Origin: an uncultured Stomatobaculum sp.
GTDB taxonomy: Bacteria; Bacillota; Clostridia; Lachnospirales; Lachnospiraceae
Direction: 5' to 3'
Length of the DNA stretch: 7,540 nt
NCBI GenBank assembly: GCA_938010625.1
Contig: CALLVJ010000184.1
Span: 1 to 7,540 of the forward strand
How positions within the stretch are numbered: position 1 is the first letter of the stretch; the number at the start of each line of letters is the position of its first letter. Shown piece after piece: positions 1 to 6,886 of the stretch. The notes beneath the pieces are model-generated. The model made no database searches, was not told the origin of the DNA, and was given only the letters and a program-made list of their open reading frames with translations. The position numbers and the translations under genes are program-made.

Positions 1-975
1 CTTGCCTGCGAGCTTATCGACCGCATGCTGTACGGTCGCAAACGGCGCCTGATAGGTGCTCTCATTAGAATCGTTGCCATGGCCTGGTCTGTCATCTACA
101 TAGTAAGACGTCGCCTTGATCAGAAAAGCAGTTCTCCGGTGCACCGTCTCATACGGGTGCAGGTCAATCTGCCAGGAGTACGCAACGCCGGAGTCGATGT
201 TGTTCGTCTGCGTATCCGTATTTCCGGTGAACATATACTGCCAATACGGATTATAATGACCTACATAACGCGCATCCGGCGGGGTCAGGCCCAAGTTGGT
301 TCCCACATCATTGGTCAGCAGGTCAAACGTCTGCTTTGTCGATCGGTTCACCATGTGGAAGCCCGCCGGTGTCTTATAGCAGGTCGCGCCGTCGTCGCCG
401 TTAATCATGCTGTCGGCGCCGGTGCCCATCCAGAACCGCCCGGTCGTATTGGTCGTATTGTGGAGATAGTAGTCCACGATAATGCTGCGGTTGTCCGGTC
501 CCGGCGAGACCCGCATGCGGTACTCAACTCCCAGATTGGTATTCGTCTCGACATCGCCATTATGCGCCAGGTTGGGTTTCATCGCCTTATACCCGCTCAG
601 ACCAATATAGTTGTATGCCGAAGGTGCCGATGCACTGGGGTTATCCGCCTTGACAACCCAGGACGCATAGCCTCTGTGACCCCACGTTGTCTGAATGCTG
701 CCGGACGTGTAATTCGTCTCGCCCGTATCCAGACCGTGAACGTCGAAGCGCATTGTCGGTCCATCACCCTCTGTGAAACCTATCGTTGGTCCAATCCACT
801 GGAAGGCTGTCGCCTCAGTGGCGCCGTTGTCGCTTCCGCCCGGCTGCAGCTCCGTTGCATACGCATTTCTCACGTTGAGCCCGCTCACTGCGAGCCCGAA
901 GACCATGAGAAAGGCGAGGAGCTGTGCGAGTGCTCGCCGCAATATCCCGCGGAGAGAATTCTTGTTGCTGCTCAT
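1..975 (-). CDS. Secreted surface protein with start of a beta-helix domain, partial (3' end outside window)
   Basis: An open frame of 325 codons runs from ATG at 975 to the left edge without a stop. An in-frame TGA lies 12 bases before the ATG, so this is the first possible start. The Shine-Dalgarno match is poor: AAGAAG is very close to the ATG and GGGAG is about 14 bases away. Residues 1-40 form a classic signal peptide: a basic N-terminus (LRGILRRA), a hydrophobic core (LLAFLMVFGLAVSG) and an AYA cleavage site at 38-40. Residues about 55-290 are rich in Tyr, Trp, Thr, Asn and Gly and look like an all-beta extracellular domain that I cannot name. Residues about 291-325 (YYVDD...GNDSNE...PFATVQHAVDKLAG) match the usual opening of a right-handed parallel beta-helix (pectate-lyase-like, DUF1565 style). 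The product is therefore probably a large adhesin or polysaccharide-binding surface protein. The gene begins 22 bases after the cell-wall-binding gene and is probably co-transcribed with it. Family and role are inference. Confidence 0.82.
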   Translation of the reverse strand, partial: MSSNKNSLRGILRRALAQLLAFLMVFGLAVSGLNVRNAYATELQPGGSDNGATEATAFQWIGPTIGFTEGDGPTMRFDVHGLDTGETNYTSGSIQTTWGHRGYASWVVKADNPSASAPSAYNYIGLSGYKAMKPNLAHNGDVETNTNLGVEYRMRVSPGPDNRSIIVDYYLHNTTNTTGRFWMGTGADSMINGDDGATCYKTPAGFHMVNRSTKQTFDLLTNDVGTNLGLTPPDARYVGHYNPYWQYMFTGNTDTQTNNIDSGVAYSWQIDLHPYETVHRRTAFLIKATSYYVDDRPGHGNDSNESTYQAPFATVQHAVDKLAGK

Positions 976-997
976 ATCTTCTTGTCACGCTCCCTTC

Positions 998-2662
998 TCA
1001 GTTTGGATCCGCAACGAAGAGCGCCAGATCATCCGGCACATCGTTCTTCGTGACGGTCGTATTCGGGCCGGCAATCAGGCCGCGCGCAAAGTGGTTGCGC
1101 TCGCTTCTGTCGTAGTGGTAGAAGCCCGCGCCTGCGCTGCCGCTGTTTCTCCAGTGCGGTGCGTCCTCATCGCCCGAGAAGCCGACAAACTGACCGTTGT
1201 AGACCAGAATGTAGCCGTCGCCGGTGTTCAGCACGCGTCTGCCGCTCACAATCTTGCCGTTTTTATCGACGACATAGAAGCGGAACTGGGGCGCTGCCAG
1301 GGTGCCAGTGTTCTGGCAGACAATGCCGTAGCCCTGCTCTTCCGGCGCATCCAGACGAAGACCATTGATATAGAACTTGTTGTCCTTCTTCTGGAGATAG
1401 TTGCGGTTGCCGTAAGCCTTGCCGCTCGGCGAAAACGCAAAGGTTCTCGGGCCGTCCGCGAGCTCAACCGTAATTTCCTTGCCGGCCTGCATTGAACCGT
1501 CGTTCATCTCATCCGGCGAGAAGAGATACAGATCCGCCTTCTCAATGCCGTACATGTTGCCCTCAATGAAGTCCTTTGCGCTCCAGGCGTCCACATCGTA
1601 CTGCGCGACAAACTCACTCTTCGCGCGGTCAAAGAGGACAAAACCGGTCTGCATGCGGCCAATGCCGTCGAAGGCGTACTCTCGATTGCCGACCTTCAAA
1701 ATCTTGTTGCGGTACGCCCTGCCCTTCGAGTCGGTTCTCCACCAGGAACTCTCGAGGTCAAGGTTCTCCTTCTCGTCGAGATTTGCCGACGGATACATCC
1801 AGAGCCACTTGTTCTTCATCAGCGGGCCGCCATCGTAGCCGTCGTAGTAGCGGACGCGCTCATCGGCAGTCGGATTGGAGCGAACTGCATTCGAGATGCT
1901 CGCGACCTTGTCCCACCACTCGATCATGACGCCCTTCTCATCAAAGCCATACGTTGCCCCGTTGATGTCGCGCTGGAACGGCTGCTCGCCCTGGCGGCTC
2001 CGGTACTTCTTCGAGTCCGCGCCGAAATAGAACCACATCTTCTCATAATCCGTGTAGTCTCTTCCGGTCACCTCGCTCGTGAGGTGAGAACCCCAGTCAT
2101 AGTAGAGCCAGCGGTTCGTGTAGAGCGCGCCGTCCGCGTCCGCGTAGTAGCGCGCATTGACGAATGGATCCTCGTCTGTCAGGACATTGCCCTCCTCGTC
2201 AATCCAGCCGGTCAGCATGTTTCCGTTCTCATCGAAGGCATAGTACTTGCCCTCAACTTCTTTCCGGAAGCCCTTGCCCTTGGCGCGAAGCCCCTTGCCG
2301 TCGGCGCCGAAGTAGTGCCAGCCGCCGTCGCCATACTCGCCGGAAGGATCGTTCTCGCGGTCAATGAAGACCCAGGCATTCTTTGCCATACGGCCATCCT
2401 GGTCGACATAGTAGTCCGACCCGCCGTAGGAGAAGATGCGGTTCTTCACAATGACCCCGGAGTCGCCCAGGTAGAACCAATTGTCCTTCGACTTCTTGAA
2501 GGCATTGGTCACCGGCTGATCCTCCCGGTTCAGGTACTGCCACTCGTCTCCAACCTTGTTCCAGCCCTCAATTGCATAGGCTGTCACAGTTGGAAAGAGA
2601 CAAGCGGCAGCTGCCGCCAGCAAAAATGCTCTGGCCGCTTTGACATGTTTCATTTGTTTCAT
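998..2662 (-). CDS. Exported cell-wall/choline-binding-type repeat protein
   Basis: A 554-residue protein. I chose ATG 2662 because it begins a clean signal peptide (MKQMKHVKAARAF, then an Ala/Leu-rich core, AYA at 28-30) and has AAGGGGAG just upstream. The mature part is a chain of about a dozen aromatic-glycine repeats of the glucan/choline-binding type (PF01473-like). Examples are WNKVGDEWQYL at 34, NWFYLGDSGVIVKNRI at 61, YYVDQDGRMAKNAWV at 84, WHYFGADGKGLRAKGKG at 115, YYAFDENGNMLTGWI at 140, RYYADADGALYTNRWL at 171 and WFYFGADSKKYRSRQG at 210. Further copies such as YAFDGIGRMQTGF and YVVDKNGKIVSGRR follow. Repeats are spread along the whole chain, degenerate toward the C-terminus, and I see no separate catalytic domain, LPXTG motif or membrane anchor. 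Family members usually hold proteins non-covalently on teichoic acid or wall glycans. This one may be a wall-associated scaffold or adhesin. It leads a likely two-gene unit with the downstream secreted protein. The exact ligand cannot be read from the sequence. Confidence 0.88.
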   Translation of the reverse strand: MKQMKHVKAARAFLLAAAAACLFPTVTAYAIEGWNKVGDEWQYLNREDQPVTNAFKKSKDNWFYLGDSGVIVKNRIFSYGGSDYYVDQDGRMAKNAWVFIDRENDPSGEYGDGGWHYFGADGKGLRAKGKGFRKEVEGKYYAFDENGNMLTGWIDEEGNVLTDEDPFVNARYYADADGALYTNRWLYYDWGSHLTSEVTGRDYTDYEKMWFYFGADSKKYRSRQGEQPFQRDINGATYGFDEKGVMIEWWDKVASISNAVRSNPTADERVRYYDGYDGGPLMKNKWLWMYPSANLDEKENLDLESSWWRTDSKGRAYRNKILKVGNREYAFDGIGRMQTGFVLFDRAKSEFVAQYDVDAWSAKDFIEGNMYGIEKADLYLFSPDEMNDGSMQAGKEITVELADGPRTFAFSPSGKAYGNRNYLQKKDNKFYINGLRLDAPEEQGYGIVCQNTGTLAAPQFRFYVVDKNGKIVSGRRVLNTGDGYILVYNGQFVGFSGDEDAPHWRNSGSAGAGFYHYDRSERNHFARGLIAGPNTTVTKNDVPDDLALFVADPN

Positions 2663-2666
2663 GCCA

Positions 2667-2674
2667 CTCCCCTT
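2667..2674 (-). promoter_or_regulatory. Ribosome binding site of the cell-wall-binding repeat gene
   Basis: AAGGGGAG read on the minus strand lies 4 bases before ATG 2662. It decides the start: the longer frame opening at 2761 would put a 33-residue charged leader before the signal peptide and would place this site inside the coding sequence. Confidence 0.7.
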
Positions 2675-2874
2675 TCTCTCTGCACTGCCAGGTAAGTCTC
2701 TCGACTTTCCCCGCACAAGGGTGCTGAGCGCCCTTATGCACATTAATACTTTCTTAAACAATGTATCACGACTATTCGTTTCTGTCCATAGATGTTCTGA
2801 TCGGCAGGGCTGTTTTTCTGACTTTCGTGATTTTTCCCATTTTTACCTCGATAAAACTGTCGTTTTCTCTCTAT

Positions 2875-2904
2875 ATAGTAGAAATTAGTCTCCATTACTG
2901 GTAA
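2875..2904 (-). promoter_or_regulatory. Candidate promoter for the surface-protein operon
   Basis: On the minus strand, TTACCA (2904-2899) and TACTAT (2880-2875) each match four of six bases of the sigma-70 family consensus, with an 18-base spacer in AT-rich DNA. A transcript from here would have a leader of about 200 bases before ATG 2662. A weaker nearer alternative is TTGTTT (2761-2756) with CATAAG (2738-2733), spacer 17. Neither is strong and both are guesses from consensus matching. Confidence 0.3.
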
Positions 2905-3018
2905 TTTTACACAATTTCGCAATACTAGACATGTTCAATCCACTATGTTTCACAAAAAGGCGGCGGCTAACATCCTGCCTGCTTTTGCGCATTTCCGGCG
3001 CGCTTTCAGCTTTTCTTT

Positions 3019-3047
3019 TTGGGAATTCTGGCTTACACTACTATAAA
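3019..3047 (+). promoter_or_regulatory. Promoter of the small membrane protein gene
   Basis: TTGGGA (3019-3024) and TATAAA (3042-3047) are separated by exactly 17 bases, matching a housekeeping sigma promoter. The predicted start of transcription, near 3054, gives a very short leader of about 17 bases, barely including the ribosome binding site. Confidence 0.55.
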
Positions 3048-3057
3048 AGCTTGAGAG

Positions 3058-3062
3058 AGGAG
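3058..3062 (+). promoter_or_regulatory. Ribosome binding site of the small membrane protein gene
   Basis: AGGAG inside GAGAGAGGAG lies 8 bases before ATG 3071. It fixes that ATG as the start, not the in-frame GTG at 3062, which overlaps this site. Confidence 0.8.
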
Positions 3063-3070
3063 TGTTAAAA

Positions 3071-3601
3071 ATGGCAAGATTATTTGGCAGGCTCGCGCGC
3101 CTCGCACTGGTCGCAGGCGCTGCAGCGGCAGCTGTCTCCTACTACCGCCAGTACAGCGAGTTCCACCGTGACCTGGACGAGGAATTCCACGACTATGAAG
3201 AGGACGGCGAGAGCGATCACGCGCCGCACACCGAGGCGCCGAACCGGAACTATGTCTCGCTGAATGCAAACCGCGGCGAGTTCACAGCGGCAGCCCAGAA
3301 TACGCTTGAGGCGGCCAGGGGCATGGTCACGAGCGCAGCGGGGATGTTAAAGGATGTCGGCAACATTCTCGCCGATAACCTGCAGGCAGCTTCCGGCGAG
3401 AGAACCGGGAAAGTACAGGCGGCAGCCGACACTGCAGCTGAAGCCGTGCAGGAGACCGCCGCGACAGCAGCCGAGCGTGTCAGAGAAGCCGCTGAGACCG
3501 TCAAAGAGGACGAGATCAGCTCTGACAATCTCCTCGCGAAGTCCTATGCCGCAGCTGGCAGCAGCGCCAGGCGCACAACGGAAATCACAGAAGAAGCGTA
3601 A
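3071..3601 (+). CDS. Small membrane-anchored alanine-rich helical (LEA-like) protein, function unknown
   Basis: A 176-residue protein. Residues 1-10 are basic (RLFGRLAR). Residues about 9-25 form one hydrophobic Ala/Leu/Val segment, which could be a signal anchor. There is no clear signal-peptidase site after it. Residues 29-50 are very acidic (DLDEEFHDYEEDGESD). From about 70 to 147 the chain is a long, charged, alanine-rich amphipathic helix with loose repeats of the form AAxTAxEAVQETAATAAERV. This resembles LEA-type or apolipoprotein-like helices and the tails of YtxH-like stress proteins. I do not recognise a named family. It has its own promoter and ribosome binding site and ends in a strong terminator, so it is probably a single-gene unit. 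A role in envelope stress or wall spacing is possible, but the sequence does not show it. Low complexity will make homology searches noisy. Confidence 0.8.
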   Translation: MARLFGRLARLALVAGAAAAAVSYYRQYSEFHRDLDEEFHDYEEDGESDHAPHTEAPNRNYVSLNANRGEFTAAAQNTLEAARGMVTSAAGMLKDVGNILADNLQAASGERTGKVQAAADTAAEAVQETAATAAERVREAAETVKEDEISSDNLLAKSYAAAGSSARRTTEITEEA

Positions 3602-3607
3602 AGAAAA

Positions 3608-3650
3608 GCGCCTCCCGGCAGACTTCGTTCTCCCGGGAGGCGCTTTTTTT
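3608..3650. terminator. Bidirectional intrinsic terminator between convergent genes
   Basis: A perfect 11-base-pair stem, GCGCCTCCCGG (3608-3618) with CCGGGAGGCGC (3633-3643), encloses a 14-base loop and is followed by seven T (3644-3650). It sits 6 bases after the stop of the plus-strand gene. On the other strand the stem is followed by TTTTCTTT, so it can also end transcripts of the minus-strand radical SAM/glnS unit, whose stop is about 130 bases away at 3777. Confidence 0.92.
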
Positions 3651-3776
3651 CAGCATATGACAGTTCTTTTTCACCGACAGGGGTCGCATATCCGAATAGA
3701 TGTTCTCTGGATTTTCCTTGCAGCCTGCGTGCAGTGTCAACACGGACATTCGCATGAATCTCTGCTCCTGTGCGTT

Positions 3777-4664
3777 TTATATCCCCTCCAGATTGAAGTC
3801 CGGCAGAAAGCGGCTGCCCTTGCTGTTTGCCTCCTGGACATAGCCATTCCGAAAGCCAAGCCGCAAAAAATAGTCCTCGGCTCTGGCCCGCTCCCGCGCG
3901 GTCAGTGCGCGGTTCAGCTCCGGAAAACAGGTTTTTACAAAGGGCGTATATTGAAACAGGAGGCTCACATACTGCTCTGTCCCAAACAGCTTCGCGATGT
4001 CATCCAAGACTGCGAAGCTGTTTTTTAAGTGCAGCGGCAGCACGAGATGCCGTATCATCACCCCGCGGACTGCCTTTCCTTCTTTATTTAATGTGAGGTT
4101 GCCGCTCTGCCGGTACATTTCCTGAATGGCTGCCCGCGCAATGACCGGGTAATCCGCTGCACCCGAAAAGCGGGCTGCGAGCACACTGTCCGCATACTTG
4201 TAATCCGGCAGCCAGACATCAATGAGCCCTTCTAGTTCCCGCAGCACTTCGGCGCGCTCATAGCCGGAGGTATTGTAGAGAACCGGGACTTTGGGGCGGT
4301 AGATGTGCAGCGCCCGTATAATTTCCGTGACCCAGGGGGTCGGCGTCACGAGGTTTATATTGTTCGCGCCCTGGCCCTCTAATTCCCGGAAAATTTCCGC
4401 AAGCCGCGCGGGGGTGAGCGCCTTTCCATAGTGCTCGCAGCTGATCGCATGGTTCTGGCAGAAAACACAGCGCAGATTGCAGCCCGAAAAGAAGATGGCG
4501 CCGGAGCCCTCCGCGCCGCTGATACAGGGTTCCTCGCCGAAGTGGAGCGCCGCGCGCGCCGCAAAAAGCCGGGCGCTGCAACCGCAGGCACCCGGCTTCG
4601 TTTCGCGATTCACCTGACACAGTCTGGGGCAGAGCTCACAGCGCCGCAGGTCAAGTTTTGTCAT
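3777..4664 (-). CDS. Radical SAM protein of the PflX family (COG1313, pyruvate-formate-lyase-activase-like)
   Basis: A 295-residue protein, the usual length of the family. The radical SAM motif CxxxCxxC is seen as C62-NLR-C66-VF-C69, which would bind the 4Fe-4S cluster that cleaves S-adenosylmethionine. A second cysteine-rich segment at the N-terminus (C9, C12, C16, C27, C29 in CELCPRLCQVNR and GACGC) is typical of this family. Other family signatures are FGEEPCISG, GSGAIFFSGCNLRC, NNINLVTPTPWV, VPVLYNTSGYE, IDVWLPDYKY, IRHLVLPL and a late ELNRALT segment. The family is annotated as similar to activators of glycyl-radical enzymes, but the true substrate is not established and no glycyl-radical partner is seen here. 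It starts 29 bases after the glnS stop with only a weak GAGAG ribosome site, so it is probably translated from the glnS transcript. The stop is TAA at 3779-3777. Confidence 0.93.
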   Translation of the reverse strand: MTKLDLRRCELCPRLCQVNRETKPGACGCSARLFAARAALHFGEEPCISGAEGSGAIFFSGCNLRCVFCQNHAISCEHYGKALTPARLAEIFRELEGQGANNINLVTPTPWVTEIIRALHIYRPKVPVLYNTSGYERAEVLRELEGLIDVWLPDYKYADSVLAARFSGAADYPVIARAAIQEMYRQSGNLTLNKEGKAVRGVMIRHLVLPLHLKNSFAVLDDIAKLFGTEQYVSLLFQYTPFVKTCFPELNRALTARERARAEDYFLRLGFRNGYVQEANSKGSRFLPDFNLEGI

Positions 4665-4693
4665 GGCACTTACTCTCTATTGATTTTGAAAGT

Positions 4694-5503
4694 TCACAGC
4701 TTGAAGCTGCTCTTTAAGGACACAATCCGGTTAAAGACCAGGTGCTCCGGGCTCGAATCCTTTGCATCCACACAGAAGAAACCATTCCGCACGAACTGAT
4801 AGCTGTCATAGGCCTTTGCGCCGTCGAAGTTCGGCTCTACTTTGCAGTCTCTTAAGATAATGCGGGAGTTCGGATTCAGGTTCAGGTTGCCATTCTCGTC
4901 GAGCTTGCCCTTCTCCTCATCGACAAGGTTCTCGTAGAGGCGGCACTCGGCATTGACTGCGGTCGAAGCATTGACCCAGTGGATCGTGCCCTTCACCTTC
5001 CTGCCCGCAAAGCCCGTGCCGCTCTTGGTCTCCGGGTCGTAGGTGCAGTGTATGGCGACAACCTTGCCGCTCTCATCCTTGTCCACGCCGACACACTTCA
5101 CAAAGTAAGCGCCCATCAGACGGACCTCATTCCCCGGGAACAGACGGAAGTACTTCTTCGGCGGCTCCTCGCGGAAGTCATCCTCCTCAATCCAGAGCTC
5201 TCTGCCAAAGGGCAGCACGCGGCTGCCAAGATCAGGATTCTCGAGATTGTTCGGCATCACGAGCTCCTCGGTCTGATTTGCCGGATAGTTGTCAATGATC
5301 AATTTCAAGGGGTGCAGCACCGCCATCATCCGCGCGCGGGAGAGCTTCAAGTCCTCGCGGATACAGTACTCGAGCATTGCAGAGTCCACCGAGGAATTTG
5401 CCTTCGAGACGCCGACCAGCTCCACAAAGCGCTTGATGGAAGCCGGCGTATAGCCGCGGCGGCGGAGCGCCGCAATCGAGACGAGGCGCGGGTCGTCCCA
5501 GCC
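4694..5503 (-). CDS. glnS: Glutaminyl-tRNA synthetase, C-terminal half (5' part lost at the chimeric junction)
   Basis: About 269 residues are present. They match the C-terminal half of bacterial GlnRS (about 550 residues), which charges tRNA-Gln with glutamine. Visible landmarks in order are [39 protein letters not shown], the opening of the anticodon-binding beta-barrels ([15 protein letters not shown]), [52 protein letters not shown] and the terminal [12 protein letters not shown]. The Rossmann catalytic domain with HIGH and KMSKS motifs is absent: upstream of GWDDPRL the frame becomes actinobacterial Dop. Base composition also changes there. The real gene presumably continues for about 300 more codons in its own genome. 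It is followed by the radical SAM gene after 29 bases. The first seven residues cannot be assigned to either parent. Confidence 0.93.
   Translation of the reverse strand, partial: GWDDPRLVSIAALRRRGYTPASIKRFVELVGVSKANSSVDSAMLEYCIREDLKLSRARMMAVLHPLKLIIDNYPANQTEELVMPNNLENPDLGSRVLPFGRELWIEEDDFREEPPKKYFRLFPGNEVRLMGAYFVKCVGVDKDESGKVVAIHCTYDPETKSGTGFAGRKVKGTIHWVNASTAVNAECRLYENLVDEEKGKLDENGNLNLNPNSRIILRDCKVEPNFDGAKAYDSYQFVRNGFFCVDAKDSSPEHLVFNRIVSLKSSFKL
5483..5503 (-). other. Chimeric junction between actinobacterial dop and Bacillota glnS
   Basis: These 21 bases encode GWDDPRL. The motif belongs to GlnRS (GWDDPRM/L before RRRGYT). It also aligns without a gap to the Dop segment that follows WxAKxxL (M. 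tuberculosis Dop, recalled from memory, has WSAPRL there). On the minus strand, sequence before it is Dop ([11 protein letters not shown]) with very GC-rich codons. Sequence after it is GlnRS with mixed codons. The crossover therefore lies in or beside this block, and the frame survives because both genes use the same reading phase here. This fits assembly or amplification joining at a short shared word better than a natural fusion. The exact point could shift by some tens of bases. Confidence 0.87.
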
Positions 5504-6886
5504 GGCGTTCGTTCTCATCCGCAGAGCGTCGCACAGTTGCTTTTTGGCGATCCACTCCACGAGTGCGGCAGCGCGCGCAGTGGCCCCCGGCCCGCCAGGC
5601 GTGCCCTGCGCGGCTGCGTAGCCCTCCAGGACCGACAGCGTCTCGTCCCACAGGGCGATGGCGGCGGCGGTCTCCTCCCCCACGTGCCCGGGCTCTACGC
5701 CTCCGTAGTCCTCACAGAGGGCCCCGACGACCGCCGCCAGATGGGCGCGCTGGATCTCCAGGGCAGTCATCGGGCCGCAGGCCGTGGCCAGGGCGTGAGC
5801 CAGGGCGGTGTCGTGGGAGACCGCCCAGTGCTCCTCCACCGGGTCGCCCGTCAGGCGCACGCGTCCCAGCGCGCCGAGACGCCGACCCCGCGCCGAGGCG
5901 CGCTCGAGATACCACAGGAGAAGGTCGGTGGTGGCGATCTTGAGGTAGTCGGGCACATCGAAGCGGTTGGCGTCGCCGTTGATGACGTGGAGGCGGCGGA
6001 AACGGGACGCGTCCGCATGGGGCTCGTCGCGGGTGTTGACGATCGGACGGTTGAAGGTGGTCTGCAGACCGATATCGGTCTCCACGTAGTCGGCGCGCTG
6101 GCTGATCTGGAAGCCGGGACGCTGGGAGCGCTGACCGATGCCGACGCGGCCGGCTCCGACGAGGACGGGGCGCGTGACGAGGAAGGGGATGAGGGCCTGC
6201 ACCAGGTCGTCGAAGGCCAGGTCGCGGCGCACGAGGTAGTTCTCGTGACAGCCGTAGGCCGCGCCCTTGCCGTCGACATTGTTCTTGTACAGGACGACTT
6301 CGCCGTTCGCCGCGCCCCCGGGGCCGTCGGCCAGAGCGCTCATAGCACGGCGCGCGATCAGCTCACCGGCGCGGTCCCACACGACGGCGTCACGAGGCGT
6401 GAGCACCTCCGGCGAGGAGTACTCGGGGTGGGCGTGGTCGACGTACAGGCGGGCCCCGTTGGTCAGGACCACGGTGGAGGCGCGCGGGAGGGCCGCCTCG
6501 GCCGCGCTGGGGCGGGGCCTGGTCCCCCACGGCGCGGGCGGAGGGTCCACAGGCCGCTCGGCCTCAGGGATGTCGCCGGCCGGAGCGAGGCGGTTCGGAT
6601 CATCGGTGAGCAGGCTCGGATGAGCGACGGCGCGGTCGAGGCGACCCCCGCGCAGGTCGGCGAGAGGGTCCTCGCCCTCGTAGTCCCAGCGCACCGCCCC
6701 TGCGGGGGAGCCGTCAGGCCCGTTGACGCCGGGCCGTGAGACGGCTCCGTAAGCCTCGACGATCCGGCTGGCCATGACGACCGCATTGGCGTACGGGTTG
6801 CCGGGCTCGAGGACTCCGAGCTCCGTCTCGATGCCGACGGGCCGCACAACCGGGCCCTGCACCGGTGGCGTGCGCGTCTGACTCAT
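5483..6886 (-). CDS. dop: Pup deamidase/depupylase Dop, 3' part lost at the chimeric junction
   Basis: Dop converts the C-terminal Gln of Pup to Glu and removes Pup from tagged proteins, using a glutamine-synthetase-like fold with bound ATP. About 468 codons are present. Numbering from ATG 6886: the nucleotide-site strand GIETELGV is at 18-25; the Dop-loop element [15 protein letters not shown] starts at 66; the signature [19 protein letters not shown] contains catalytic Asp150 (equivalent to D95 of the M. tuberculosis enzyme). Further family blocks are [58 protein letters not shown] and [11 protein letters not shown]. The region between RWDYE and the catalytic Asp is about 36 residues longer than in M. 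tuberculosis and rich in Pro and Ala. The C-terminal 115-120 residues are missing, replaced by GlnRS sequence. The frame is open back to 6988, but the start at 6886 is supported by its ribosome site and the ATGA overlap with arc. Confidence 0.94.

Larger units (their letters stand above)
2663..3070. other. Intergenic region between divergent genes
   Basis: This 408-base stretch separates the leftward surface-protein genes from the rightward small membrane protein gene. I see no credible coding frame. The core, roughly 2740-2950, is visibly richer in A and T than the flanking genes, as expected of promoter DNA. Candidate promoters for both directions are listed separately. A short hairpin-like sequence, GGGTGCTGAGCGCCC at about 2719-2733, is too small to assign. 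I recognised no riboswitch consensus or RNA gene by eye. Confidence 0.6.

Noticed and set aside
25..1053. A 342-codon plus-strand frame at the left edge.
   Set aside because: It is antisense to the signal-peptide-bearing surface protein gene, and its arginine/valine-rich product resembles no family.
1000..2600. Repetitive pattern as a possible CRISPR or DNA tandem repeat array.
   Set aside because: The repetition is at protein level (aromatic-glycine wall-binding repeats). The DNA repeats are degenerate and no regular spacers are present.
2663..2761. An upstream start (2761) for the wall-binding repeat protein.
   Set aside because: It would add 33 charged residues before an otherwise good signal peptide and bury the AAGGGGAG ribosome site.
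2640..2888. An 82-codon plus-strand frame through the intergenic region.
   Set aside because: It begins antisense to the signal peptide, has no family resemblance and no clear ribosome site.
3062..3070. GTG 3062 as the start of the small membrane protein.
   Set aside because: It overlaps the AGGAG ribosome site, while ATG 3071 is correctly spaced from it.
4979..6739. A 586-codon open frame on the plus strand across the junction.
   Set aside because: It is antisense to dop and glnS, spans the chimeric join and has no recognisable domains. Long antisense frames are expected in GC-rich DNA.
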